From: Cryptosporangium phraense
GTDB taxonomy: Bacteria; Actinomycetota; Actinomycetes; Mycobacteriales; Cryptosporangiaceae
Direction: 5' to 3'
NCBI RefSeq assembly: GCF_006912135.1
Contig: NZ_VIRS01000014.1
Coordinates: 124,001 to 188,000 of the forward strand
Length of the DNA: 64,000 nt
A program made the translations under genes and the position numbers. This document shows, piece by piece, positions 39,294 through 47,670 of this stretch. Position 1 is the stretch's first letter, and each line of letters opens with the position of its first letter. The notes under the pieces were generated by a model. That model did no database searches, was not told where the DNA came from, and saw only the letters and a list, made by a program, of their open reading frames with translations.

Positions 39294-39328
39294 CCAAGCG
39301 ACCCCCTTCCCACGTCAGGAGTAGACCC

Positions 39329-40078
39329 ATGAGTGTGCAATCCCTTACCCCGGCGCGGCGCAAGCCCCGGGCCGGCGCCGGGCCGTCGTCCGCGTCGATC
39401 GTCGTCGAGGTCGCGGTGAGCGGGGCCGACGCGCTGGAGGCGGCCACGCGGCTCGCACGCGAGATCCGCGATCTGGTCGACTCGGCCGGTGCCGAACCGT
39501 CCGGCGTCGAGGTGTCGGCCTCGGTGGGCCTTCACATCGGGGCCGGCGCGCCGCGGGCCGCGCGCACGCCGTTGAGTTCGGTGCCGCAGCAGAGCCGGTC
39601 GAGCGCGAATAGTGCCTGGGCGCCCGGCCCCGGCTCGGACGGAGCGGCCCGGGTGCAGCTGCCGTCGTTCGTCGCGCCCTCGCCGTTCGCGGCCGCCGTC
39701 GAGCCGGGCGGTCGGCCCGCGGCTGCATCGGGTGCTGGTCCGAGGGCCGTCGGCGCGGCCGTGAGCACCGCGCCGCTGCAGATCTACCCCGAGCGACGGG
39801 TGGCGCTGCTCGACGGCGAGCAGGTCTCGCTCACCCGGCGGGAGTTCGACCTGCTGCTGTTCCTGGCCGAGCACGCCGGGCGGGTGTTCGACCGCCCGCA
39901 GCTCCTGCGGCTGGTCTGGGGCCACCAGGTCATCTGCGGCGAGCGCACGGTCGACGTCCACATCCGGCGGCTGCGCGCGAAGGTCGAGGAGACCGGGCCG
40001 GTCATCTCCACCGTGCGTGGCGTCGGCTACCGGCTGGATTCGGCCGAGCGGGTCGCGGTCGTCCGCGAGAGCAACTGA
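39329..40078 (+). CDS. Winged-helix (OmpR/PhoB-type) transcriptional regulator without receiver
   Basis: The 249-residue protein starts at an ATG eight bases after AGGAG. Residues 20-75 form a small alpha/beta region (SIVVEVAVSGADALEAATRLAREI), followed by about 70 residues of Ala/Pro/Ser-rich linker. The C-terminal 95 residues are a PhoB-type winged helix: VSLTRREFDLLLFLAEHAGRVFDRPQLL, then TVDVHIRRLRAKVEETG and ISTVRGVGYRLD, all standard. No receiver domain or phosphorylation site is present, so activity is not set by a kinase in the usual way. The N-terminal domain may sense a ligand. A cysteine-type leader peptide lies before it, suggesting sulfur control. Confidence 0.85.
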   Translation: MSVQSLTPARRKPRAGAGPSSASIVVEVAVSGADALEAATRLAREIRDLVDSAGAEPSGVEVSASVGLHIGAGAPRAARTPLSSVPQQSRSSANSAWAPGPGSDGAARVQLPSFVAPSPFAAAVEPGGRPAAASGAGPRAVGAAVSTAPLQIYPERRVALLDGEQVSLTRREFDLLLFLAEHAGRVFDRPQLLRLVWGHQVICGERTVDVHIRRLRAKVEETGPVISTVRGVGYRLDSAERVAVVRESN

Positions 40079-40121
40079 CACCACGTCGAGGTGAACGCTG
40101 ATCTCGTCGTGTGAACCTTGC

Positions 40122-40832
40122 TCACGGCCGGGTCGGGACGCCCGGCAGCCGGGAGGCGAGGGACCGGCGGGCCTTGGGCGTGGGCATCGCGGTGAACGCG
40201 ATCGTCTCGATGTCGCTGGGCGCCGGCATCGCCTGCGGCGCCGGGTCGAGCCGGGGCGTCGAGCGCATGTGCACGGCCAGCCCGGCCACGCCGGTCAGCG
40301 CCACCGTGAGCGTGGCCAGCACGGTGAACCCGGCCAGCGCGCCGAGGTCGGAGAACACCCCGCCGCCGGCGATCAGGTGCTGGTAGGCCCAGTAGCCCTC
40401 GAGGGTGGTGGCGGTGGTGCCGATGGCCGCGACGACCGACCAGTGCAGCGGCCTCCGCTCGGATTCGGCGCGGTCGAGCGTCCGAATGGTGTTGAGGGTG
40501 AGCGTGATGTCGGACGCCCCGGCCGGGCGGACCGGCATCGACCGGTGCGCATCCCGACGCCGTCCGAACAGGATCAGCGCGTGGTCGGCCGACTCGGCGC
40601 GGGTCTCCAGCGCACGGCGGGTGAGCCGGTGCACGGCGTAGCCCAGCGACGCGCCGACCAGCGCGACGAGCACGACCGGGACACCACCGACGATCGCCAG
40701 ACCGGCCGCCGCGGCCGACCAGAGCGCCGCGCCGACGATCGCGATCACGGTCGTTCCGCGTTTCCGCGGACCGGAACTCACGGTGGTGGCGACGGCCACC
40801 GCCAGAGCGACCATGGTGACGTAGAGAATCAT
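40122..40832 (-). CDS. Membrane protein of unknown function
   Basis: The 236-residue protein has about five hydrophobic segments: residues 1-18, 29-45, 50-66, a central helix around residue 133-150 and another near 162-185. The cytosolic loop between the third and fourth contains RRALETRAESADHALILFGRRRDAH. GGAGG lies 13 bases before the ATG, with GTGAGG nearer. I recognise no family. It is convergent with the winged-helix gene and divergent from the HAD phosphatase. The C-terminus is proline- and arginine-rich. Confidence 0.7.
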   Translation of the reverse strand: MILYVTMVALAVAVATTVSSGPRKRGTTVIAIVGAALWSAAAAGLAIVGGVPVVLVALVGASLGYAVHRLTRRALETRAESADHALILFGRRRDAHRSMPVRPAGASDITLTLNTIRTLDRAESERRPLHWSVVAAIGTTATTLEGYWAYQHLIAGGGVFSDLGALAGFTVLATLTVALTGVAGLAVHMRSTPRLDPAPQAMPAPSDIETIAFTAMPTPKARRSLASRLPGVPTRP

Positions 40833-40934
40833 CGGCGCCTCACCTCCGGGATCGCGGTCAGTCTAAGCCATCCTTCACAAGACCCTGTTAAACCCATCGC
40901 GTGTTCCTGGGTTCATTCCGGGTAGTGCGCGTCA

Positions 40935-41579
40935 ATGGCAGACATCGCGGTGTTCGACGTGGACGGCACCCTGGTCGACACGAACTATCAGCACGCGCTG
41001 GCGTGGTTCCGGGCGTTCCGGCGATATGACCTGACGCTCCCGGTGTGGCGGCTGCACCGGGCGATCGGGATGGGCGGCGACCAGCTGGTCGAGGCCGTCG
41101 CCGGCGGGGACGTCGAGAAGGAGCACGGCGACGACCTCCGGGCCGCCTGGGAGGAGGAGTACGCGCCGCTCCTCCCCGAGGTCCAGCCGTTCGAGGGCGC
41201 CCGCCGGGTGCTGGAAGACGCCTCCGAGGCCGGGCAGCGGGTGGTGCTCGCCAGCTCCGGGAAGGCCGAGCACGTCGAGCACTACCTCGACCTGCTGGAC
41301 GCCCGGCCGCTGGCCGCCGCCTGGACCACGTCCGACGACGTCGAGCGGACCAAGCCCGAGCCGGATCTGGTCGCGGTGGCGATCGAGAAGGTCGGCGGCG
41401 GGACTGCGGTCATGGTGGGCGACTCGGTCTGGGACTGCGAGGCCGCCCGGCGGCTCGGCGTCGCCTGCTACGCGGTCCGGACCGGCGGTTTCTCGGTCGA
41501 CGAACTCCGCGACGCCGGCGCCCGGGACGTCTTCGACGACCTGAACGATCTGCGGGACGGACTCCGCCGGAGCCGGTGA
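40935..41579 (+). CDS. HAD family hydrolase (phosphoglycolate phosphatase-like)
   Basis: The 214-residue enzyme has all four HAD motifs: FDVDGTLVDT at residues 5-14 (nucleophile and acid Asp), LASSGK near 104 (motif II), KPEPDLV near 138 (motif III lysine), and VMVGDSVWDCEAA near 154 (motif IV). The helical cap between motifs I and II (about 15-90) is of the C1 type, as in phosphoglycolate phosphatase and beta-phosphoglucomutase, and sets substrate choice. No strong ribosome-binding site precedes the ATG, which fits a leaderless transcript. Substrate unknown. Confidence 0.9.
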   Translation: MADIAVFDVDGTLVDTNYQHALAWFRAFRRYDLTLPVWRLHRAIGMGGDQLVEAVAGGDVEKEHGDDLRAAWEEEYAPLLPEVQPFEGARRVLEDASEAGQRVVLASSGKAEHVEHYLDLLDARPLAAAWTTSDDVERTKPEPDLVAVAIEKVGGGTAVMVGDSVWDCEAARRLGVACYAVRTGGFSVDELRDAGARDVFDDLNDLRDGLRRSR

Positions 41580-41632
41580 GCGTAGCCGCCCTATCCTGTG
41601 AGTTCGTTGATGACGCGGGAGGGGGCGGGTGA

Positions 41633-43138
41633 ATGGCCAAGCGGCGCGCCCTGCCCGGCTACGCCCGGAACGTCTGGCAGTGGGTAGCGGCCGGACGTCC
41701 GGGCGGCCGGCACCGCGGCGGGGCGGCAGAACCCGGGCCGGACGCCACCGAGCAGCCCGAGCGTCCGGACCCGCGGCGGGCGGCCTCGGTCGACGACCTC
41801 GGCGACCCGACGTTCGGCCGGCCCGACCACGAACGTGCCCACCGGGAGCCCGGCGAGCGTCGTCGCAGCGATCAGATGCCCCGCTGGCTGCCCCGGGCGT
41901 TCATCGTCGCCGGGCTGACCGTGACCGGCTTCGTCCTCACCTGGTGGCTGCTCGGCCGCCTGCGTGACCTGATCGGGCTGCTGCTGCTCGCGCAGTTCCT
42001 GGCGTTCGCGCTCGAGCCGGCTGTGAACTGGCTGGCCCGGCGGGGCTGGAAGCGGGGCGCCGCGACCGGCGTCACGATGCTGGTCGTGCTGGCCGCGCTG
42101 GTCGGGTTCATGGTGGCGGTCGGCTCGCTGCTCGTCTCGCAGATCTCGACGCTGTCGGCGCGGCTCCCGCAGTACCTCGACCTGACCGTCGAGTGGGTCA
42201 ACGACACGTTCAACTCCCACATCTCGATCCAACAGATCCAGAGCCAGTTCACGGCCGACGACGGGCCGTTCCGGCGCTGGGTGGAGGGCATCGCGAGCAA
42301 CGCGGTCGACCTGAGCACGAGCGCGCTCGGCGTGGTCTTCCAGACGCTGACCGTGCTGCTGTTCGGCTACTACCTGTGCGCGGACGCGCCCCGGGTGCGC
42401 CGCTCGCTCTGCTCGGTGCTGCCGCCGGCCCGCCAGCGGGACGTGATGCGGGCCTGGGAGATCGCGGTCGACAAGACCGGCGGCTACCTCTACTCGCGGC
42501 TGGTGCTGGCGCTGGTGTCGAGCCTGGCGCACTACATCGTGCTGTCGATCCTCGGCATCCAGTACTCGGTGGCGCTGGCGCTCTGGGTCGGGCTCGTCTC
42601 CCAGCTGATCCCGACCGTCGGTACGTACCTGGCTGCGGCGCTGCCGCTGATCGTCGCGCTGGTCGCCGACCCGCTGGACGCGGCGATCCTGCTCGTGTTC
42701 GTGATCATCTACCAGCAGATCGAGAACTACCTGCTGCAGCCGCGCATCACCGCGCGGACGCTCGACCTGCATCCGGCGGTCGCATTCGGGGCCGTGCTGG
42801 CCGGTGCGGCCGTGCTCGGGCCGACCGGTGCCGTGCTGGCGATCCCGTTCGCGGCGATCAGCCAGACGTTCGTCGGGTCGTACATCCGCCGGTACGACGT
42901 CGAGGAGCACCCGATCCACGATCCGGTGGCGATGGCGCGGATACCGATCGCTCCCGCGCCGCCGATGCCGCCGCGCTCCGGCGACGACGCTCCGCACCAT
43001 GCCGACGGCTCGGTCGCGGCTCCGGCCCCGGCGGAAGTGTCGGCGGAACCCGGGCCGGCGGTCGAGGACGAAGAGACGGGGCAGCGGGAGACGGGGCAGC
43101 GGGAGACGGGGCAGCGGGAGACGCCGGCCGCGCCCTAA
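41633..43138 (+). CDS. AI-2E family transporter
   Basis: A 501-residue membrane protein of the AI-2 exporter superfamily (PF01594), which includes TqsA and various small-molecule or ion exporters. The charged N-terminal 85 residues precede about eight helices. Family marks include LLLAQFLAFALEPAVNWLARRG near 116-137, LFGYYLCADAPRVRRSL near 244, VDKTGGYLYSRLVLALVSSLAHYIVL near 280, LWVGLVSQLIPTVGTYLAAALPLIVAL near 318 and the conserved YQQIENYLLQPRI near 362. GGGAGGGGGCGGG precedes the ATG. The cytosolic tail contains three ETGQR repeats. The cargo cannot be named; autoinducer-2 export is only the family label. Confidence 0.87.
   Translation: MAKRRALPGYARNVWQWVAAGRPGGRHRGGAAEPGPDATEQPERPDPRRAASVDDLGDPTFGRPDHERAHREPGERRRSDQMPRWLPRAFIVAGLTVTGFVLTWWLLGRLRDLIGLLLLAQFLAFALEPAVNWLARRGWKRGAATGVTMLVVLAALVGFMVAVGSLLVSQISTLSARLPQYLDLTVEWVNDTFNSHISIQQIQSQFTADDGPFRRWVEGIASNAVDLSTSALGVVFQTLTVLLFGYYLCADAPRVRRSLCSVLPPARQRDVMRAWEIAVDKTGGYLYSRLVLALVSSLAHYIVLSILGIQYSVALALWVGLVSQLIPTVGTYLAAALPLIVALVADPLDAAILLVFVIIYQQIENYLLQPRITARTLDLHPAVAFGAVLAGAAVLGPTGAVLAIPFAAISQTFVGSYIRRYDVEEHPIHDPVAMARIPIAPAPPMPPRSGDDAPHHADGSVAAPAPAEVSAEPGPAVEDEETGQRETGQRETGQRETPAAP
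43073..43117 (+). repeat. 15-bp tandem repeat, three copies, inside the AI-2E transporter tail
   Basis: GAGACGGGGCAGCGG repeats exactly at 43073, 43088 and 43103, with a partial fourth copy, encoding ETGQR three times near the protein's C-terminus. The unit is a multiple of three, so copy changes would keep the frame. Confidence 0.9.
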
Positions 43139-43148
43139 AGTCCGGGAT

Positions 43149-44573
43149 ATGCCGCATGTGTACCAGCGTCCCGCTGGTGCGGACGGTCCCCGAACTCGTC
43201 GACGCCGTACCCGCCGGGCCCGCCGCCGGGCGGCCGCGGTCGCCGGCGGCGTCGCCGCGGTGTTCCTCGGCGGCCTCTCGGTGGCGAACTCGATGCTCGA
43301 CGTGCGGCCGGTGGGCCACGGGCGCGGGGGCGGTACCGTGGCCGATGAACGCCGTTCGGCCCGCCAGCCGGACGTGCCCGCACCGGCACAGGGGGCCGCA
43401 CTGTATCCGCAGGGACCGTCCGTTCGAGTTCCGTTCGGCAGCCTCTCCCGGGCGCGGTACCGCGGCGCGGTGATCCGTCCGTCCGGGCCGCAGGAGAACC
43501 TCAACGCGACCGTGGCCGCGTACTACCGGCACTGGCAACGCGCGTTCGTCCGCTCGCGGCCGTGCGGCCGCGACTGGTCGGCGGTCGTCTCACCGGACGC
43601 CGGGCTGCCCTACATCGGTGAGGCCCAGGGCTGGGGCCTGGTGATCACCGCGCTGATGGCCGGTGCGGATCCGCACGCGAAGGAGCAGTTCGACGCGATC
43701 CTGCGGTACGTGCTCGGGCACCCGTCGTCGATCGATCCCGACCTGCACGCGGCCGAGCAGAACGAGCGCTGCGAGAGCATCAACGGCGGTGACTCGGCCA
43801 CCGACGGCGACCTGGACATCGCCTACGGCCTGCTGCTGGCCGACGAGCAGTGGGGCGGGTATCGCGAGGTGGCGCTCCGCCGGATCGAGGCGATCAAGCG
43901 CAGCCTCGTCGACCCGCGGTCGCACCTGCTCCGGGCGGGCGACTGGGCCCGCGACGGCGACGACGAGGTCAGCCGGATCTCCCGCTCGTCGGACTGGATG
44001 CTCGGGCACTTCCGGGCGTTCCGCGCGGTCACCGGCGACCCGTTCTGGGATCGGGTGCTCGACGCGCACCTGTCGCTGATCACCCGTCTGCAGGGGTCGT
44101 ACTCGCACGGCACCGGGCTGCTGCCGGACTTCGTGACCGGCATCGACCGCGAGCCGCGCCCGGCCGACGGCGAGATCCTGGAGAGCGAGAACGACGGTCG
44201 GTACTGGTGGAACGCCTGCCGGGTACCGTGGCGGATCGGTACCGACGCGGTGCTCTCGGGTGACCCACGGTCGGTCGCGGCGGCCGGTGCGCTCAACACG
44301 TTCGCCCGGAACGTCTCGGGTGACGATCCGACGCGCATCCGGGCCGGGTACTCGCTGAAGGGTCGGGCGCTCACCGACGACCTCGAGCCGGCGTTCGTGG
44401 TGCCGTTCGCGGTGCCGGCGATGCTCGATCCGGGTGGTCAGCGGTGGATCGACAATCAGTGGCACTATCTGACGTCGACGCCGGTGCGGTCGGATGCGTA
44501 CTACCCGGCGACGATCGGCCTGCAGGTGATGATCGTGCTCACCGGCAACTGGTGGACCCCGGGAGTCTTCTAG
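43149..44573 (+). CDS. Glycoside hydrolase family 8 (endoglucanase-like), secreted or membrane-anchored
   Basis: The 474-residue protein has an N-terminal basic segment and hydrophobic stretch (AAAVAGGVAAVFLGGLSVA, about residues 27-45) acting as a signal or anchor. The catalytic domain (about 120-470) carries the GH8 landmarks: YIGEAQGWGLVITALMAG, holding the proton-donor glutamate near residue 158, GDSATDGDLDIAYGLLLADEQW with the aspartates of the active site, and YWWNACRVPWRIGTDAV. GH8 enzymes cut beta-1,4-glucan, chitosan or related chains. The ATG at 43149 lies ten bases after the AI-2E stop and lacks a clear ribosome-binding site, so the start may be slightly different. Confidence 0.85.
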   Translation: MPHVYQRPAGADGPRTRRRRTRRARRRAAAVAGGVAAVFLGGLSVANSMLDVRPVGHGRGGGTVADERRSARQPDVPAPAQGAALYPQGPSVRVPFGSLSRARYRGAVIRPSGPQENLNATVAAYYRHWQRAFVRSRPCGRDWSAVVSPDAGLPYIGEAQGWGLVITALMAGADPHAKEQFDAILRYVLGHPSSIDPDLHAAEQNERCESINGGDSATDGDLDIAYGLLLADEQWGGYREVALRRIEAIKRSLVDPRSHLLRAGDWARDGDDEVSRISRSSDWMLGHFRAFRAVTGDPFWDRVLDAHLSLITRLQGSYSHGTGLLPDFVTGIDREPRPADGEILESENDGRYWWNACRVPWRIGTDAVLSGDPRSVAAAGALNTFARNVSGDDPTRIRAGYSLKGRALTDDLEPAFVVPFAVPAMLDPGGQRWIDNQWHYLTSTPVRSDAYYPATIGLQVMIVLTGNWWTPGVF

Positions 44574-44603
44574 GGGTTGTGTGACCGGCCGGGTTCTCGG
44601 GTG

Positions 44604-45054
44604 CTTCGTCGGTGGGATGTCCCGGACCGATACCGGTCCCGGACCGCCCCTGAGCGCCTGCGCCGCTGGACCGCGGCGGGCTGAGCAGCACGTCCGCCTC
44701 GCCGCGGACGGGCCGGGAACGGCCCCGCAAAACGCCTTGACCGGGTGGTCGGGAACCAGGCGTATACGCATCCCCGACCCCGGGTCGCGCTGCGGCGGCG
44801 CGGGATCGCGGTGGCCGATAAGGCCTATTCTCATCCCTCGACCCGCGCCGCGCTAGGGCGCCGCAAGGTCGCGGTGACAATTCCTGAGCGGTCCGACCAG
44901 ATCGCCCGGCGCGCCGCAAAGGGCTCGGCCGGAGGCCGGCCCCCGGTCTTCCACCGGCAACGTAACCTCGTTGAACGATGCTTCAACCGGCTCATACAGT
45001 TCCGCGCGGATCGCGACCCGGTATGCCAAACGCGGCCGCTGGCCGAGCCCTTAG
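44604..45054 (+). pseudogene. Decayed IS5-type DDE transposase (plus-strand relic)
   Basis: The frame reads WDVPDRYRS then ERLRRWTAAG, typical of the N-terminal part of IS5-group transposases, then a stop at 44682. After a deletion of the central region it continues with RLDRVVGNQAYTHPR, DKAYSHPSTRAALGRRKVAV, TIPERSDQIARRAAKGS and NLVERCFNRLIQFRA, the C-terminal DDE half with the last glutamate. A one-base frameshift near 45009 restores IATRYAKRGRW in the next frame, ending at 45054. Part of the DKAYSHP segment is duplicated. With a stop, deletion and frameshift it is not functional. No terminal repeats were found. Confidence 0.8.
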
Positions 45055-45059
45055 CTTCA

Positions 45060-45300
45060 GCCGGACGGCCATGGGCCGTCCCCGCCCCTCGACCGCGGAT
45101 CTTGCTGCTCAGCCCGCCGCGGAACCGCCCGATCGCCTCGCCTTGATGCGCCCGAACGACGCTGGAATCAACGTGGAAGGTGCACTCGATCTCCCCGACC
45201 GCGTCGTCGTGGACCTGGACGTGTTCCAGGATCCGGTCTCGAGTTCCGTCCGCGGACCAGCGGCGCAGCCGCTCATGAGCGGTACCGGTCCGGACCCGGC
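45060..45300 (-). pseudogene. Decayed IS5-type transposase (minus-strand relic)
   Basis: Read leftward, the frame gives TAHERLRRWSADGTRDRILE, HVQVHDDAVGEIECTFHVDS and SVVRAHQGEA, then GGLSSKIRG. This is the N-terminal and central part of the same transposase type, including the first catalytic aspartate in VDSSVVRAH. It lacks both ends. It sits tail to tail with the plus-strand relic, and the ERLRRW segment occurs in both, so two separate copies in opposite orientation are required rather than one inverted piece. No target-site duplication could be seen. Confidence 0.75.
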
Positions 45301-45350
45301 AACAACGACGCGATCCGCTCCCGCCCCGGCGGCGTGCCGGGGCGGTGGGG

Positions 45351-47348
45351 CTAGCTGTTCGGGGCGGGTTGGAACGTATTGGCGAAGTTCTGGAAGATCG
45401 GTCTGCCGGAGTTCCAGAGATTCGACGGCGTCTCCCAGTACAGGCTGTACGCCTGGGTCTTCGACGTCGCGAAGCCGCGGTTGATCACGTGGATCTGCTG
45501 GCCATCGCGGTTGAACGTGAACTCCCAGTCGGCCGCGGTGAGCGAGTTCAGGTAGTCGATCTTCTTGATGTAGATCCGGTTGTAGCCGTTGCCCTGGTCT
45601 CGGCGGTACTGCTCCTGACCCCGCCAGTCCGCCACGGCGTCGGGCTTCGGCTGGTCGGACTGCTCGATCAGCAGGAAGAAGCCCTTGCCGTCCTGGATCC
45701 GGAAGTCGGTGCCCCGGACCTCGGTCCGCCAGCCGTTGGGGATGCCGATCGTGAAGCCGCCCGGGCCGGTGACCCGGCGCCAGCCGGCCGGCAGCGCGGT
45801 GGTGCCGGTGCCGGTGCCGTTGCCGTTACTCGCGGACGCCGACGGGCTCGCCGGGGCGCTGGGGGAGGCCGACGCGGGCGCCGACGGGCTGCCGCTCGGT
45901 GCGGCCGACGATGCCGACGGCCCGGCCGGCGACGCCGAAGACGTCGACGGGGTGGCCGCGTTGTCGTCCCCATTGCGGTTCGAGAGCACGTAGGCGAGAC
46001 CGGCCACCACGACCAGCACGATGACCACGGCGGCGATCGCGCCCAGCAGCGGGCCGCGGGATTTCGGGCGCTCGGCGGGAGCCATCGGCGTGCTGCCGGG
46101 CGGCGGAATCGACGCCCGCCTCGGCGTCTTGACCGCCGGCTCGGAGCCGAAACCGGCCACGGCGGGCTCGTCGGCGTCGGCACCGGCGGCGGCCGGCGAG
46201 ACCGGGGCCGGGCTGACCGAGGCCTCCTCCGGGGAGGTCCGCTGCGCGGGCGCGGCGGAGCCGGCCGGAGCCGCCTCGGCCGCGGGCGCGGCCGGGCTCG
46301 TCGGCGCGGCCGGGCTGATGGGCGCAGCCGGACTGACAGGCACCGCCGGGCTGGTCGGCTTCACCGATGCCGGACCCGCAGCCGCCGCCGGGCCTGAGCC
46401 CGCCGCCGGGCTGGTCGGCTTCACCGCACCGGCCGCGGAACCCGCGGCCGAAGCCGCCTCGACGGCCGGCAGCACGGCCGTCCGGGTCGGCGTCCGACGA
46501 CGGGGACGCTCGGGCGCGGGTGGCAGCGCGGCCAGCGAGATCTTGCGCAGCGCGAGCCGCGCGTCGTCGACCGACGGACGCTTCGCCGGCTCGCGCTGGA
46601 GCAGCGCGGTGAGCACCGGCGCCAGCGGACCGGCCTTCACGAACGGATCGGGGTCTTCCATCGCCGCGGCGGTCAGAATCGGGACGATCCCGTCCCGATC
46701 GTACGGCGGACGCCCCTCGACGGCCGTGTAGAGCGTCGCGCCGACGGCCCACAGGTCGCTGGCCGGGCCGGCGGGCAGGCCGCGGGCGCGCTCCGGCGCG
46801 ATGTACGACGGCGAACCGAGGATCAGGCCCGACCGGGTCATCGCCGGGTCACCCTGCACGCTGGCGATGCCGAAGTCGGCCAGCACCACCCGGCCGTTGT
46901 CGCCGACCAGCACGTTGCTGGGCTTCACGTCCCGGTGGAAGATGCCGGACGCGTGCGCGACGCCGAGCGCGTTGAGCAACTGGACGCCGATCGAGGCCAC
47001 CCGCTCGGGCGGCAGCGGCCCCTCGTCGCGGACGACCTGGTTCAGGCCGCGGGCCTGGACCAGCTCCATCACGATCCACGGCCGGCCCTCGACCTCGACG
47101 ACGTCGAAGACCGTGACGACGTTGGGGTGGCTCAGCCGGGCGGCGGCGCGGGCCTCACGCTTGGTGCGCTCCATGAGGTCGTCGCGGGTCTCGTCGTCGA
47201 CGCCCGGGGGCAGCAGCACTTCCTTGACCGCGACATCGCGGTCGAGCAGCTCGTCATGGGCGCGCCACACCGTGCCCATACCCCCGCGACCAAGCTGGTC
47301 GACGAGGCGGTAGCGGCCCGCCAAGACCGTCTGCTGCGTGTCGGCCAT
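45351..47348 (-). CDS. Eukaryotic-type Ser/Thr protein kinase with external C-terminal domain
   Basis: The 665-residue kinase has an N-terminal catalytic domain: glycine loop GRGGMGTVW near 20, Lys42 in VAVKEV, HRDVKPSNVL with Asp140 and Asn145, DFG at 158-160 and SPSYIAPE near 179. A linker of about 150 residues follows, rich in SPAAP-type repeats, then a membrane helix near 433-455 (GAIAAVVIVLVVVAGLAYVL), a Ser/Pro-rich spacer and an external domain of about 140 residues (GWRRVTGPGGFTIGIPNGW to the end). The external part is not PASTA; it resembles domains seen on other actinobacterial kinases. A PP2C phosphatase lies at 58.2-59.0 kb and could be its counterpart. Confidence 0.92.
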   Translation of the reverse strand: MADTQQTVLAGRYRLVDQLGRGGMGTVWRAHDELLDRDVAVKEVLLPPGVDDETRDDLMERTKREARAAARLSHPNVVTVFDVVEVEGRPWIVMELVQARGLNQVVRDEGPLPPERVASIGVQLLNALGVAHASGIFHRDVKPSNVLVGDNGRVVLADFGIASVQGDPAMTRSGLILGSPSYIAPERARGLPAGPASDLWAVGATLYTAVEGRPPYDRDGIVPILTAAAMEDPDPFVKAGPLAPVLTALLQREPAKRPSVDDARLALRKISLAALPPAPERPRRRTPTRTAVLPAVEAASAAGSAAGAVKPTSPAAGSGPAAAAGPASVKPTSPAVPVSPAAPISPAAPTSPAAPAAEAAPAGSAAPAQRTSPEEASVSPAPVSPAAAGADADEPAVAGFGSEPAVKTPRRASIPPPGSTPMAPAERPKSRGPLLGAIAAVVIVLVVVAGLAYVLSNRNGDDNAATPSTSSASPAGPSASSAAPSGSPSAPASASPSAPASPSASASNGNGTGTGTTALPAGWRRVTGPGGFTIGIPNGWRTEVRGTDFRIQDGKGFFLLIEQSDQPKPDAVADWRGQEQYRRDQGNGYNRIYIKKIDYLNSLTAADWEFTFNRDGQQIHVINRGFATSKTQAYSLYWETPSNLWNSGRPIFQNFANTFQPAPNS

Positions 47349-47478
47349 CGCTCTGAGGTACCCCCGAGTCCGTCACCGAAACGATACCGATTCTCCACTG
47401 TGTCCGTTGAACGGGGGATCGGTGCTGTACTTGCCCAGGTCAGAATGGGTCAGCAGGTCAAGTGGCCTGCGTCATAGC

Positions 47479-47500
47479 AAACCGGTCAGTTTGCCGGTTT
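47479..47500 (+). other. Hairpin in the leader of the ABC importer operon
   Basis: AAACCGG (47479-47485) and CCGGTTT (47494-47500) form a 7-bp stem with an 8-base loop, in a 320-base gap between the divergent kinase and solute-binding protein genes. A second hairpin, GGTTC-N4-GAACC, lies just before the ribosome-binding site (about 47638-47652). I do not recognise a known riboswitch here. Confidence 0.35.
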
Positions 47501-47670
47501 TGGGCCAACGCGGAGTTTCGGGCAGCTGAATGTCTGATCGGGCTTGGTCCCAAAACGGAAACAGCTATGGAGCTCAGGCCCACCACGGCGGTACGAAGTT
47601 GCAGGTCCCGCCGTCATTTGCGGGGCCACCACGGACGGTTCAGGGGAACCGCCCGCGTGAAGGAGGACCT

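Noticed and set aside
47400-47670. Possible TPP or other riboswitch before the ABC importer operon
   Set aside because: Known conserved motifs such as CTGAGA were absent; only simple hairpins were seen.
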